DNA from: Dryococelus australis
Lineage: Eukaryota; Arthropoda; Insecta; Phasmatodea; Phasmatidae
DNA length: 64,000 nucleotides
NCBI GenBank assembly: GCA_029891345.1
Contig: CM057002.1
Coordinates: forward strand, 19,482,295 to 19,546,294
Reading direction: 5' to 3'
The notes beneath the pieces are model-generated. The model was not told the DNA's origin. It did no database searches and was given only the letters and a program-made list of their open reading frames with translations. Positions within the stretch are counted from its first letter, which is position 1, and each line of letters begins with the position of its first letter. This document shows positions 46,428-58,089 of the stretch, piece after piece. The position numbers and the translations under genes were made by a program.

Positions 46428-47913
46428 ATGAGTGGAAGCAGGAAACTAAAAAACAAGCCAGAAATTCAGGTAGAAGTTGCACAACATCGGATATATCAAT
46501 TGATTCCAAGACGTTGGAGTTTGTGGAACACATGTTGCGTGAAAAAGTGTAGCAACGCAATACCGCACACAAAACAGAAGGACCTTTTTGATAACTTTTG
46601 GCACAGCTGCAGCACAGCAAGGAAGTTCAAGATGTTTTTCTGTCCGGGTATATGACACAGGCAACAGTTAAAACTGCAGCTGCTAATCCAAAGCATACTT
46701 GGGCTTATAAATTGAAAGTAGATAGGGAGGATATGACTTATCTCAAAAAATGCTTATGGATATTCCAAATTAGCATGAAAAGGATGAGTGAGATTAAAGA
46801 AAAGGTGTTACGAAATAGAACATTTGAAGAGAAGAACACATGCAAACAGGCCTGCAAAATTGGATGGATCAGTTTGGGATATGATGCTTGAACACTTGAA
46901 AACCACACCACACAAGAAAAGTATTTGCTGTGAAGACAAATAACGTACATTAAGACTATACGGGATGTTCTCCCAGTACTTCAAAGAAAAGACAGGTAAG
47001 CAGCTTACTATGAAGTACAAGACCTATCAAGTTTTTTCGTCAGAAATAAGGGTTGAGTTTCCGTAGACCAAAAACAGATTGCTGTGATTTCGGTCTTGAA
47101 TGTGATAATAAACTGCAGCAGAACCCAGAGAATCCATGTAAGTTGCAATATGGTGTTTAAAAAAAATAATAATAATTAAAAAAAAAAAAAAAAACCACAC
47201 ACACACCACACACACGGTTTCAGCCATTGAGTTAATTATGCCCAAAATTTGCCTGTGCCAAAATTAAATGCGACGAGTCAGTTTTATAAGAGATTGCTAT
47301 GGCTTTATACGTTCAATGTTCACATCCACAATGACAACACATCTTTTCTGTACAGCTTTACGGAAACTGAATCCAAAAAAGATGGAAATACAATCACTTC
47401 ATTTGTGTACGACTGTTTGCAGAGAAAAATAAATGAATATCCAGAGATTAAAGAGATGCAGCCGGGGGGGGGGGGGGGGGGGGGGGGGGCAAAATAAGAA
47501 CAAGACAATGTTGACATGCTCATCATTGTCCACAAAGACATTGAGGCAATGGTTCTATGCAGAAAAGACTTCATTTATTGTGACCTACGACAAAAGTTTG
47601 TTGAAAGATTGGAATAAGACACTAGAACCATTTGTCATATTACCAGCGGCTCGACATGACAAATTTAGATTCAATCATATGTGCAACTGAGGTACAAGTC
47701 CGATGGTGTTCTAGTTTCAACAACACACACCAACATTTCAACCATTCAATATATCGAGAAGCAGCATTCCACACAACATACAACATGACTGTTCCTGCAG
47801 CAACACCTTCACTTAACAGACCTAAGGTAAAAGATGTCAGATTATACAGATTCATTGATGAAGAAGGTGTAGACTGGATTGAAGGGCATTTCCAGGACCA
47901 CTCATCTCATTGA
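46428..47913 (+). pseudogene. DUF7869-like transposon gene relic
   Basis: A series of broken plus-strand frames reads CCVKKCSNAIPHTKQKDLFDNF, a tract with FLSGYMTQATVKTAAANPKH, then a frame with RRPKTDCCDFGLECDN, then LNATSQFYKRLLWLYTFNVH, SFVYDCLQRKINEYPEIKEM and NKNKTML. The order (C-pair and LFDxFW start, PKTDxCD motif, FYKRxLWxYxFxVH, then QNKNxTM) matches a family of arthropod and cnidarian transposon-like proteins that I associate with DUF7869. A run of 26 G (47464-47489) replaces the motif just before NKNKTM. Several frameshifts and stops make it inactive. The family name is from memory. Confidence 0.5.
47464..47489. repeat. Poly(G) run (26 G)
   Basis: Uninterrupted G homopolymer within the transposon relic, between gatgcagcc and caaaataagaac. 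Its length is likely unreliable in the assembly. Confidence 0.8.
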
Positions 47914-49445
47914 TATGAATGGCGGTGATTAAGTCGGTGAGGACGAAGCAGGTGACTACTAATTTCACATACAGAACAGTCAATACTGAGAGTACAGCTT
48001 GTATTTTTGAAACAAAACTAATGTTCTGCTGTTTGTAAAATAGAACAATATTGATTACTTTCCATAATATTCTTACGTTCAGTGTTAATACATTATTATT
48101 CACAAAGCTACATCATATCAGTTCTAATAATGGGCAGTGAATACCGATGCATTTTATTATTGATTTATAAAAGAAACTAATGCTTTGCTCTACATAAAAT
48201 GTTAAAATATTTTAATTTTCCATCTGTGTTCAGTGTTCAACTTATTCAATATGCAAGTAATTATGATGATGGGACAAGAAGGGCACATAACATGAGTTTT
48301 ATAAAATACTTAGAAATAAACAACTAATTATTTATACATTATGCTAGCTGATAAATGTAACCAAATGTTCTACTATCAATCCATTTTTACGAATGTCATG
48401 AGAGACTAGAAATATCCATGTAACATTGAAATATTTAGTCATTTTGTGCAAAATGACTTGTTTACGTGCCTATTATAGCTACTGCCTCAATTCAGTGCTG
48501 GCAGTCTCTCACATTCTAGATGCCAGGAAATGTGCCAGCCTATAAATAAAACCCAACACTGAATCGGCAACGCCCAACAGTTCATTTTGTTCAAGGGCAC
48601 GCTGCCACAAGTCACCCTGAATGCATCCTCTGGCAACATCTGCTTTTCCATTTTGTGCACAAACAGGTCAGGTTTGTTAAAAATACTATTAATATTTCAT
48701 CTACAATGTTTTGTTCACTCCCGCCCCCTAAACGCACATCTAAAAACCACACCATCCTCTATGTACATTAAACTATATACAAGTAAAACTGAACAAAATA
48801 TTCCATCAGTAAAATTCCAGGGCTACTACGAATTCTCAGACTTTCATGTTGCAAGACTTGTAATGGAGAAATAGGCATCTGCACTTACTTTCAATGAATG
48901 CCTGGAACCCACTAAAACAGCGAGACAAAAAAATTGATGAAAAGTTAACACTTTAAAGGAACCCATTGTATTTCTTTAGAGCTAAAAAAACTATGTAGTC
49001 CTATCACATTTAGCATTGCATTATTACTGGTTCAGTACTTGGTCAGATGAAGTCAGCTATGAAGTTTTCATAAAGCGTGTTCCATTTAGGTTTTAGACAA
49101 TTTTAAATAGTAAAATTAACAGCTACTTCTAAATATACAGATTCTTTGTTCAATGATCACACATATAAGAAATCTTCAGTATTTTAGTAAAGTTCTAAAT
49201 GCTACATTGGTCCAACATTGCTGAAAATATTTACGTATATTCAAACTAGCAGATTTAGTGGATTTAATTTTGGATTTACCAACCAACAAAAGATGCAAAA
49301 TTACATCAATGTACATGCAAGTGCATGTTTTGAAGTAAATGTGTGTTAGTGACCATAAATGTTTTACATGGTAAGAGATAGTATAATGTGCAATTATTTT
49401 GAGATTATTTTTGCAAGAGTTTTAATACTTCAATATTTTAAGATA
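47914..49445. other. Non-coding stretch with one exon-like island
   Basis: AT-rich DNA. The island 48560-48690 stands out: it is GC-richer, open on both strands and bounded on the plus strand by CAG at 48580 and CAG|GTCAGG at 48666. No homology was recognised for either translation. Confidence 0.4.
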
Positions 49446-49851
49446 TAGGTTGTTTACAATCAACTGAGTACTTTTGACAGCCCTGCTAAGAGGTATGCTC
49501 ATTATGTATTCTTTCATCTTATCTAAAATTAACATTGCCACAGACTTATCACTTTATACATGCATAGGTCAAGTGAAACTGTAAAATAGCTAAAAACTTT
49601 AATGCTTTACAAATTTGTTAATTCTTACACTTGTGCATTAAAAACCACAGCAAAAGAATTAATTTCAGCATTCACAAATGTTTGCCTAACTTTTTATTTA
49701 ATATAAAAGCATGGAACTACGTTCCCTCCGCCATTACAGACTTTACTGGGTGCAGGCCAGTCAGTGTGCCCATCAAAACGTATGCAGGTAGGGACAGTAA
49801 CATTTTACAAACACTGATTTCATAAGAGCTCACTTTACAGTTAACAGCCTA
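49446..49851 (+). mobile_element. MITE, long form, 406 bp
   Basis: The left end TAGGTTGTTTACAATCAACT GAG and the right end GCTCACTTTACAGTTAACAGCCTA are inverted, with TA on both sides (49444-49445 and 49852-49853). The internal block with tggaactacgttccctc and cagtgtgcccatcaaaac is shared with the copies at 50263 (inverted) and 51329. Confidence 0.7.
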
Positions 49852-50262
49852 TATCAACAATAATCCTTGCTATATTTTTTTAATACAACTACCTCATTTA
49901 CCATGAAGTTTAAGTACTGTATAACCAGCATGAAACTATTTATTACATCTTCACTTGGACTATGTATAAGTGAGCCACAACTGGCATAAGTGCAGTCAGT
50001 TAAAGATTGTAAGATACTTTTCCCATTGGGCTACTTAAAAGTGACTAGTATACTCACTTTTTTTTTTACACACATTATGAATCAGGGCCATTATGATCTG
50101 TTTGGTTGTTTCCATTAATGTGCTATATACCGTAAGCATTTTATACACGTGTTGAAAGATTTCATTTATTATTAAATCAAACTTTTATTCATATTTCACC
50201 TACAAATGATATTTCATTAATATATACATAAAAACATAAAATAAGTATTGGCAATATCTGTA

Positions 50263-50607
50263 AAAAGGTTGTCCACGAAGAACTTTTGACTAAAATGACA
50301 CTGTTCCTATATGCACTAATTTCAACAGGGCACACTACCAAGCATGCACCCACAGAAGTTAGTAACGATGGAGGGGAAAGTAGTTCCACATTTATTAACG
50401 TTCAAACTTAAGTATCAGGTAAACATTTGTGAAAATTTAAATTATTAATTTTACTTTTAAGTTTTTTAATGCATGCAAGTGTACAAATTAGCAAATTGGT
50501 AAACCACATACTTTGAAATATAATAAAGTTTCACCTGACTTTAAAGTTATCAGGTAAATAATGGAACTGCTTTTACAAGGGCTCAGTTAAGTGTGAACAG
50601 CCTATTG
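50263..50607 (-). mobile_element. MITE, long form, inverted copy
   Basis: The right end ttaagtgtgaacagcctat and the left end aggttgtccacgaagaactt are the family termini. The internal block (gggcacactaccaag, ggaaagtagttcca) is the reverse complement of the block in the copies at 49446 and 51329. Confidence 0.6.
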
Positions 50608-51039
50608 GAATAGAAATCATGTAAAGTAGATTAAATTAATGTGGTGTTCCTTAAACAAAAAAAAACCATATATATTTGGCCAAACCTTGTTTGCATGAGG
50701 CATAGGAATATCCTGGAAGTAGAACTAGCAAGACTCCAAAAAACTTGTAATATCAAGAGATTGAGGTATAAAAATTTACGTTTAACACTAATTTAAGTAT
50801 ACAAGTTTCTGGAAGCAAGGTTGGAAAAGGGCAGTTCTAAACAAAAGTTATTGCCTACTTTGTAAGCAAATTTTTTGAATGTGACATTCCTTTTGCACAA
50901 TAACTTACGTATTTCTTATGCTGTAAATTTGCACATCGACAGATAAAGGCTTGCAGTTTGAGCTTTTCTATATCCGCTTCCAAATATATGTACTTAGTTT
51001 GTCAACGCAAAACGTCCTAGTAACTCAGTGGCTCAGCAC

Positions 51040-51175
51040 GTGTGAGCGTCAAGAGTCAGTAGGGAGGGACTGTACAGCACGATAGTGGGGCGCGCTGACC
51101 CGGTGCGGCGCCAAGGACGCGAGAGATCAACGACCTCTGACCGCGCCGCGCCATCACCTACAAGGGGGGGGGGGG
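51040..51175. promoter_or_regulatory. CpG-dense segment, candidate 5' exon or promoter
   Basis: It is clearly richer in CpG than the surrounding AT-rich DNA (ggggcgcgctgacc, ggtgcggcgccaagg, gaccgcgccgcgcc). The minus strand carries an ATG in gtgATGGCGCGGCGCGG followed by 32 open codons. It is about 7 kb upstream of the antizyme frameshift exon and on its side, so it could contain the missing first exon or promoter, but no donor of the required phase 2 with good consensus was seen. Confidence 0.3.
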
Positions 51176-51328
51176 GGAAGACAGAAGGTAGTACGGTCCA
51201 CCTCCGCAACGCCGACCCAGACCCTAAACTGGATTTACGGCGATAAACACACCCTATATATATTCGTAGTATCTTCCAATTTTGTTCAAAATTTCAACCT
51301 TATACACCACGGGCTTGAATCTTTCCAC

Positions 51329-51667
51329 TAGGCTATTCGCGATAAAAAAGAGCACTTCTGAAAGCACTGATGTATGAACGTTGTGTATTATTTCGTCTTG
51401 TGCACAAGTAACACTGCCAAATGATTAGAAAAGTATATATTCTTCAAATTTGCTAAATTTTACACTTCGATGCATTAAAGAAACAAAACAATGTAAGTTA
51501 TCGCGAATGAACACTTTTTATTGGACGTTAAAATACGTAACTACTTCCCATCCATCGTTAGCAACTTTACCAGGAGATGTCAGTGCGCCCGTTAAAATTG
51601 ATGCAGGCAGGAGCAGTAACTTCAGGTTGATATCGAAAGTGCTCACTTTATCGTTAACAACAGCCTG
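51329..51667 (+). mobile_element. MITE, long form
   Basis: Left end TAGGCTATTCGCGATAAAAA followed by GAGCACTTCTGAAAG; right end GTGCTCACTTTATCGTTAACAACAGCCTG. The internal part is collinear with the copy at 49446 (for example ttacacttcgatgcattaaa, actacttcccatcc, cagtgcgcccgttaaaat). Confidence 0.65.
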
Positions 51668-54206
51668 TAAATATGTATTTCAAGCGTTATTATTAGTTGA
51701 AACTAGTATTATCGCCTTTCAACGAAAATACTTGGTGGAAAACTAGCATGGTGATTCCAGTACTCACTGTTAAAACTAGAATAACGGGGCCCAGATAAAG
51801 TTGTTTTGATCACGGAAACTGATAAGTTAATATCTTTACGGTAATTGATGTATTTACAATGCGACCTCCAGTACAAAGCGCATGATTAGCGGACGAAATT
51901 ACTCGCGTAATGCATTGCAAATAAACGCGAATTTCACTTTCTGCTCCTTTGCAAATGTCCATGCCAGACTGCACTGTCTGCTGGCATACGGACAAAACTC
52001 CATCGCACCTCAGTAGAGCTTGGCCAATCAGCGACGCACGTCGCTTGAGTCTTGGAAAGAACATACACTGGCCAACGACGACCAAAATTCACGCACAGCA
52101 TGGACAGCCCTTCACGCCACACACACGCGTGCTCTTGCGTCGTGCGTGGGGAGATTTGGGCGGCTCTTAAGGGGGGCTGCCTACTAGACGCTAGAAATAG
52201 TTTGCAGTGTGTTGGGAAATCAGTTTTTTTTTTACGAAACTATTCCATGTGTGCCCAATGTGCTAATTTATGAAGAAAAAAAAAAATTCAGCCGATGACA
52301 ATGTTGCTCAAGAAATTACGTATGTTAGAACCACTATTTCCAAAGCCCTACAACAGCCTTTTCAGACTGCTGTATGTCAAAATGTGCTGACCGGATCTAC
52401 GTGAAACACAGATACAATTCTGCACTGAACTTTGCAATTAGACTTTCAATCGGTAAAACAATATAGTCACCGCTTAAAGTCCCATATAAAAAACGGTTCG
52501 ACCAAAAGCTTGCGCGCTAGTTTTAGAGTTTCACGCATAGTGGCGATGCGGCACTTGATGGGCGTGGCACGTCGAGTCAGGTAGGCGGCCCCATTAAGAA
52601 TTCTTCGTACAATTATCCGTATCAAGTCACGACTTAGATTTGACTTTAAATTTTAAAACGAATACGGGCCAACCTCAAATTTCCAAGAATATTACATATG
52701 CCATTCTAATAACACGAGCATATATAACGAGTATCGAAGGAGTTAAAAAACCATTAGTCGTCAGGCTGTGATTACGATAACTTCACGTCATACACATCAC
52801 GCTATAATTTCACGAGTACGTAAGACGTGATCTATTGGGTGGTGCATTACGGTAACTACGCAACATGTGCCAGTGAAAAGATTTAATAATTACTTTTATA
52901 TTTCTGTGACAAGAACAAGTTGCGAAAGTAAGGCGTAACGTGATTTATACGAACCTTTCAGATGAGATTGCCATAACCACCAGATCTAATGTCTCTTGGG
53001 AAGCAATATGTTTTTCGTGTATATAAATTATGTAATAACCTTTATCTACTGAGAAAATTCAACTGTCATGAAATAGGCATACTAAAAATTGCAAACTGAA
53101 ATCGCGAACATTTCGCCCTTACCTCCGGGAAAAAATTAACTGTGGAAGTGTAAAGATCTACAAGTATTTACAGATCCCTTTCCCAGAGAAAATTATACAT
53201 GCGGGATTTAAATTAAAAACGTGAGCAGAAGACATTGCGAAAATAAAAACAAACCCATGAAAAGTAAAGATAACCACATCCTCCCTATCGTGATTGGCCA
53301 GCGAGATCATGCGTCCCGTATCACGCAAAAGTTTTACATCGACGAGCTTTTCCACTACGTCAACATTACATGAAGTAATCGTGATACGTCTTCAAACAGT
53401 CTAGGTGTAGCCGGCTTATATGAGCGTGTTAAATGAAGTCTTCGTAATTCCGGCATTTACATGGATGTAGAAACTTGCTAACTTCGGGTACAACACTAAT
53501 CCAGGCTCTCAGTCCAATGTGACCCCACCACCACGACGCAACATGTGCCAGAACTGTTGTTACTAAATGCGAATTGGGATTATTATGCCGGAATCTCACA
53601 GCCCCGACCAGCACGACACGACACAAAACTAAACAGTCAATGAAATACAAGACAGATCTGACGCACGCCCGACCATCAAACTGATTAGAAATTATTTGCA
53701 TTCTCCGTAGTGTCGTGCGGCACGATGCACAGAGCGTACAACTTTGCAAAATGAAACTTTATGGTAAGTTGTCCTTACAATGGGAAATGCGTAGCTTCAA
53801 AGGAAAAAAATTATATTTAACTCATAAATAATAATTTTTCCCTCGAATGCATTAGCTATAAAACTGCCACCTCCTGTATTCCAAATTTCCCGTCTGCCCA
53901 CCGGCTTTGAAACTGGCGTAGATAATCGGCGCCTTCTAAATGCATCTGAAAAATTCAAACAGGCACATTGAAAATGGTCGTGGTTGCTGTTGCGTCGGGG
54001 CTATGCATTAGTGGCGATATCTATGAAAGCTGAGAAGTCATTGTTCCACAACTCCGCGATGCGATACGAGCTATACTGTTTCAAACTGAGCAATGATCTG
54101 ACCGTGACTGACGCAGTAAGATGGTGCTATCCACCTCAACATTTCGTCTAGACCTTACGAATGTTACGAAAAACACTGACGCTGTCAGCATAATGTTCTG
54201 CATGTA
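51668..54206. other. Non-coding stretch upstream of the antizyme gene
   Basis: No gene recognised. Overlapping frames on both strands at 51930-52170 lie in a moderately CpG-rich patch with an inverted CCAAT sequence (gccaatcagcg, 52022). This may be regulatory DNA, but no transcript could be modelled. Confidence 0.35.
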
Positions 54207-54368
54207 TAGGCCGTTCACGGTAAAGTGAGCACTTTGGTGAAGGTATACACTGTGTTTATTACTCACATGGACACGGTTTACATTACCAAGTGATGAAAGG
54301 ATATAAACTGTTGGAAAGAAAAAGGTAATCAAGGCTTCAAAAGTGCTCATTTTACCGTGAACAGCCTG
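54207..54368. mobile_element. MITE, short form, 162 bp
   Basis: Ends TAGGCCGTTCACGGTAAAGT GAGCAC and GTGCTCATTTTACCGTGAACAGCCTG are long inverted repeats that extend to CTTTGGTGAAG / GGCTTCAAAAG. TA flanks both sides (54205-54206 and 54369-54370). Confidence 0.75.
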
Positions 54369-55330
54369 TAGTAGGTAAACTAAGCATAAACGCGCGTGTC
54401 GCCTTCAAAATGTAAACAAGTAGCTGTTATTATTTACAATGCACACAAACACTTCTCCGTCGCAGGCTGTCGCCGACAATCTCAACGCAAGAATTTCGCG
54501 CGATAAACTCTGTCGCCGACGCATTGCATTGTAGAATCAGCTTTACTTGAGTTATAAAAGTTAAGCATTCATTATTGGAATTTCTTCTTTAACAATGCAT
54601 AATATATTATCCAGAAAATTAAAGAACTGTGATATCAATTGAGTATTCTGTATTCATTGTAATTTACCAATTACCTTCTGAGAAAGACTACAGAAGCCAT
54701 GGTAGTAAAAGAAATTGAAGAGGAATTGTCTCTTAAATATAACCAAACAATATTCCACGCCGTAACAAAGTTGAATTTTCAAAAATTTCAAACATAAGTA
54801 AAGGAAAAAATATAGAATGTTCGGAAACATTGTTCCTAATCTCCAGACAGACAAATTTCAACGCTAAAGTCCTGTACACTTGCACCAGGTAAAGTATAAT
54901 ATATATTTTAATTTTATACAAAGCCTGCAGAACAAGGTACTAAAATGACACGTGCAGTGTCGTGCGCCTACTGACTACGAAACTTGTCCTACATAAATGA
55001 TCACACCACCTTGTTCTCCAGGAGTTATGTGCCGCAACTTCGGAAAAGTATTTTTATGTAGTTCAATTGTATTCAAACATATGAGTACAGGGTTTTTGTA
55101 TTACTACTGGTCCAAATAAAACCGAGTTTACGAACAGCCTGTATATTTAAATCCAAGCTTCTTCCAACTCTCCTATTTTAAGCGTTTTTATGTTAAATAG
55201 GTAATCACGAATGTCAAACTACGTTTATAAAAGAGTGAACTCAAGCATAAAGAGAACTGCAATTTTCCCGTAATGCGACGCCAGAACACGTTTCTGTTCG
55301 CACACGATTATATTGCGTGAAATGTTACTA

Positions 55331-55568
55331 TACGACGTTCACGTAAAGTTGAGTACATTTTAAGGCCCTCCCTAAAGGCATTAACCCCTAATAAATATAT
55401 TTTATTGCAGTCTCAGATATTACATCTTGAGAGTGATGACATGTTTACACTACGTTTACTAGTAACATTGCAATGTTTGAATGAAAAAGTGGCGGAAAGG
55501 TATAAATTAATTTAAAGGAAATATTTAGCAGAGCCTTAAAAAGAGTCCACTTTACAGTGAACAGCCTA
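55331..55568. mobile_element. MITE, 238 bp
   Basis: Same length and internal order as the copy at 45528-45765. The ends tacgacgttcacgtaaagtt and ccactttacagtgaacagccta form the inverted repeat. TA flanks lie at 55329-55330 and 55569-55570. Confidence 0.75.
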
Positions 55569-58089
55569 TAAATCCCTCAATTCTTACTCCCGCATGCTCA
55601 AAACAAACTGAATTAGATTCGATATCCAATTTAAACGTTACATTCGAGACGTTACGACATGGAAATATTTGCCAAACCTCGCCGGCTACTGGGAGAATAC
55701 CAATCAATACCTTTAACTAACAGCTTATATTTTTCATCGGTTGATTTCAAAAGTTTTTAACCGCTGAACTGCTACAGCCTATAACTAGAAAATCTCACCT
55801 AGGCATCATTTGAGCGAACAAATGAGACGGAGTCTAGCATTCACAATGTGACTAGATTTGTAACCCTGGATTCGCCAAATTGGTCTACTCAGACTTTGGT
55901 GACCTTGCTTCGAGACATGCCAAAGACGATTCTATACTCTGTTTCATGTAAGCAAATTTTGACAATTAAGGGTCCTATGTACTGAAAAGTATTCTGTGAA
56001 ATCGTTTGAGCCTAAACACGTGTCTCGGTAAATAAATGTTCTGGAAATACGAAGTTTTGCCAGAAAGGATAAAAAAAATTAGTATCTGTCGCTATATTTT
56101 TACTTTTATAATATTATGTGTATTAATTTGGGGGGGGGGGGGAAATTTTAAAACTGGCAAAATATAGCATTTTTAAAGCTTGCCTACGTTTCTTTAAGCG
56201 GTAAGAAAAAAAGTACGATTATACGCAGGTAGTTTGATATGTGTATTTTCATCGCGTGTAACAAAACCCCCCAGTTTACACAGTAAAGCGTTAGGACGGA
56301 AACACTGCACGCCTTGGTGCGTAGGAGCGATGAGGCGCTAGCCGTGCGTGTAGCGTCGCCCGCATAGCTCCCTCACTTCGTGACCTTGAACGCGCAGGTA
56401 CACAGTCCCCTAAATATGAGTACTTGTGCTCGCAGGTCACAATGCCAGTCCAAATTTATTGTTCTGCTGGTTAACTTACAATAAGTCTCAGATTCACTCA
56501 TATTTGTGCTAGATATTTTGTCGGCCATTGACCTGAAAGCACATCAAATACGACCTGCCCACAGAACTGTCCAATATTTAGTGAGCTGAGTATAATCATA
56601 CAGGAATGCACAAAGGAACCTCGGCAGGGCTTTCCTGGAAGGACGGAGAAACACCCTGGTGGAAACCCAACAAAAACCACCTCCCAACTACCAGCCTCTC
56701 ACCACACCTGAAGACAGGTCTGTCAAAGCAGCAATTTCATTACAATCATACTTCGAAATGATTATCTGTCACAGCAATTTTCACGGATAGTAATAACGTT
56801 TCCACTAAATTATCGAACGCCTTTTAAGGTTGAAGTAACGCAACTGCCTATGGAGCACTGCACCCGACTAAACAACGTGAACAACCCTTAAAAAAGTAGT
56901 ACAGACATAATAGAAATTGTCAGGAAAATGCGATTTATGCTTTGTATTAAAGAATGTATTTATTTTGCAACATTATAAAATATTTTACTATAATCTACTT
57001 TTTAAATATCAAAAATAGATTAAAACACTTAATTAAGCGCATTTCAAATCTGGATGCACTAGAAAGCAGAATTTACAAGAAACCTTTAAGAAAAATCGTC
57101 ATATTATTTACTGTGATCATTTGTAATAAAATCATACTAATAATGTACAATATCAATTTGATAATCAACTTTTTTTACATCAGTTTCAGCTATAGATTTG
57201 TGACAAATGGACGCACATAATTATAACTAATATTTCCTACATTATTTTTACAATTTTCTTACACACAATCCTAGTAAACATTATGACTATATTCCATGAC
57301 TTAAGATTTTTTTGCAAATTCTCCTTTCTGAAGCATCCAGAATGTAACCACTTAAATTAGATTAAAAATGCAGACTATTTTAATCTATTATGTTTTATAT
57401 TTAAAACGTTTATATTAGTAAAATATTTTATAATGTTGCATAATATATACATTTTCCTCTCATCTACAGCATAAATCGCACTTTTCTGACAACTTTCATG
57501 TTGTCTACTACTTTTGTTATTATTTCTCGTTATGTAGTCGGGTGCAGTGCTGCATAGGCAGTTGCTTTACTTCAACCTCAAGTTCTGTGGCACACACTTG
57601 CGGATGGAGATTTTGTAATTAAAAAAAAAACTCTGCATCAGTGGAGGGGGTAGTAGGTTATCTTAAACTGATAGGTCTAGGGCTCTATGCACTCCACTCC
57701 AACGCACTACACACGAGACTTCCAATTTAAACAAAATGTTACTAATATAACGAGCCTACTTTCCTCAACGTGGATGCAATTTATTTTACAGTATATAATT
57801 TCTTAAAAGCTAAGTTGGTAGGAATGGCTTGATTTCTCTCTGAAAGCAATTTAGAAATGAAACCAGAAACTTATGCAACAATAGTGAGACAATTTACAAA
57901 TGTACGCATGCCTTACTCCGGAACTGAACCCAGAAAACCTCTTAATCCAGCGTGCAATTCACTGCATTACAGAGGTCGGATTCGGGGTATCACATTCGGA
58001 TCTAATTTCACTCATGTTTCGGATGATGGGGTTTACTAAGCTAAAACATTTACAGCGCCTTTATTTTGAAAATAAACGAGTCACATAAA
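55569..58089. other. AT-rich intergenic stretch
   Basis: No gene recognised. A G13 run lies at 56130-56142 and a slightly GC-richer patch at 56290-56420. The longest frame (56954-57220) is low-complexity and AT-driven. Confidence 0.4.

Noticed and set aside
51810-52122. Minus-strand frames of 91 and 62 codons as the antizyme first exon
   Set aside because: They lack similarity to antizyme N termini and have no donor of the required phase in consensus context.
56954-57220. 88-codon plus-strand frame with hydrophobic residues
   Set aside because: The hydrophobicity comes from AT-rich codons (I, N, F, L, K) with no homology or promoter context.
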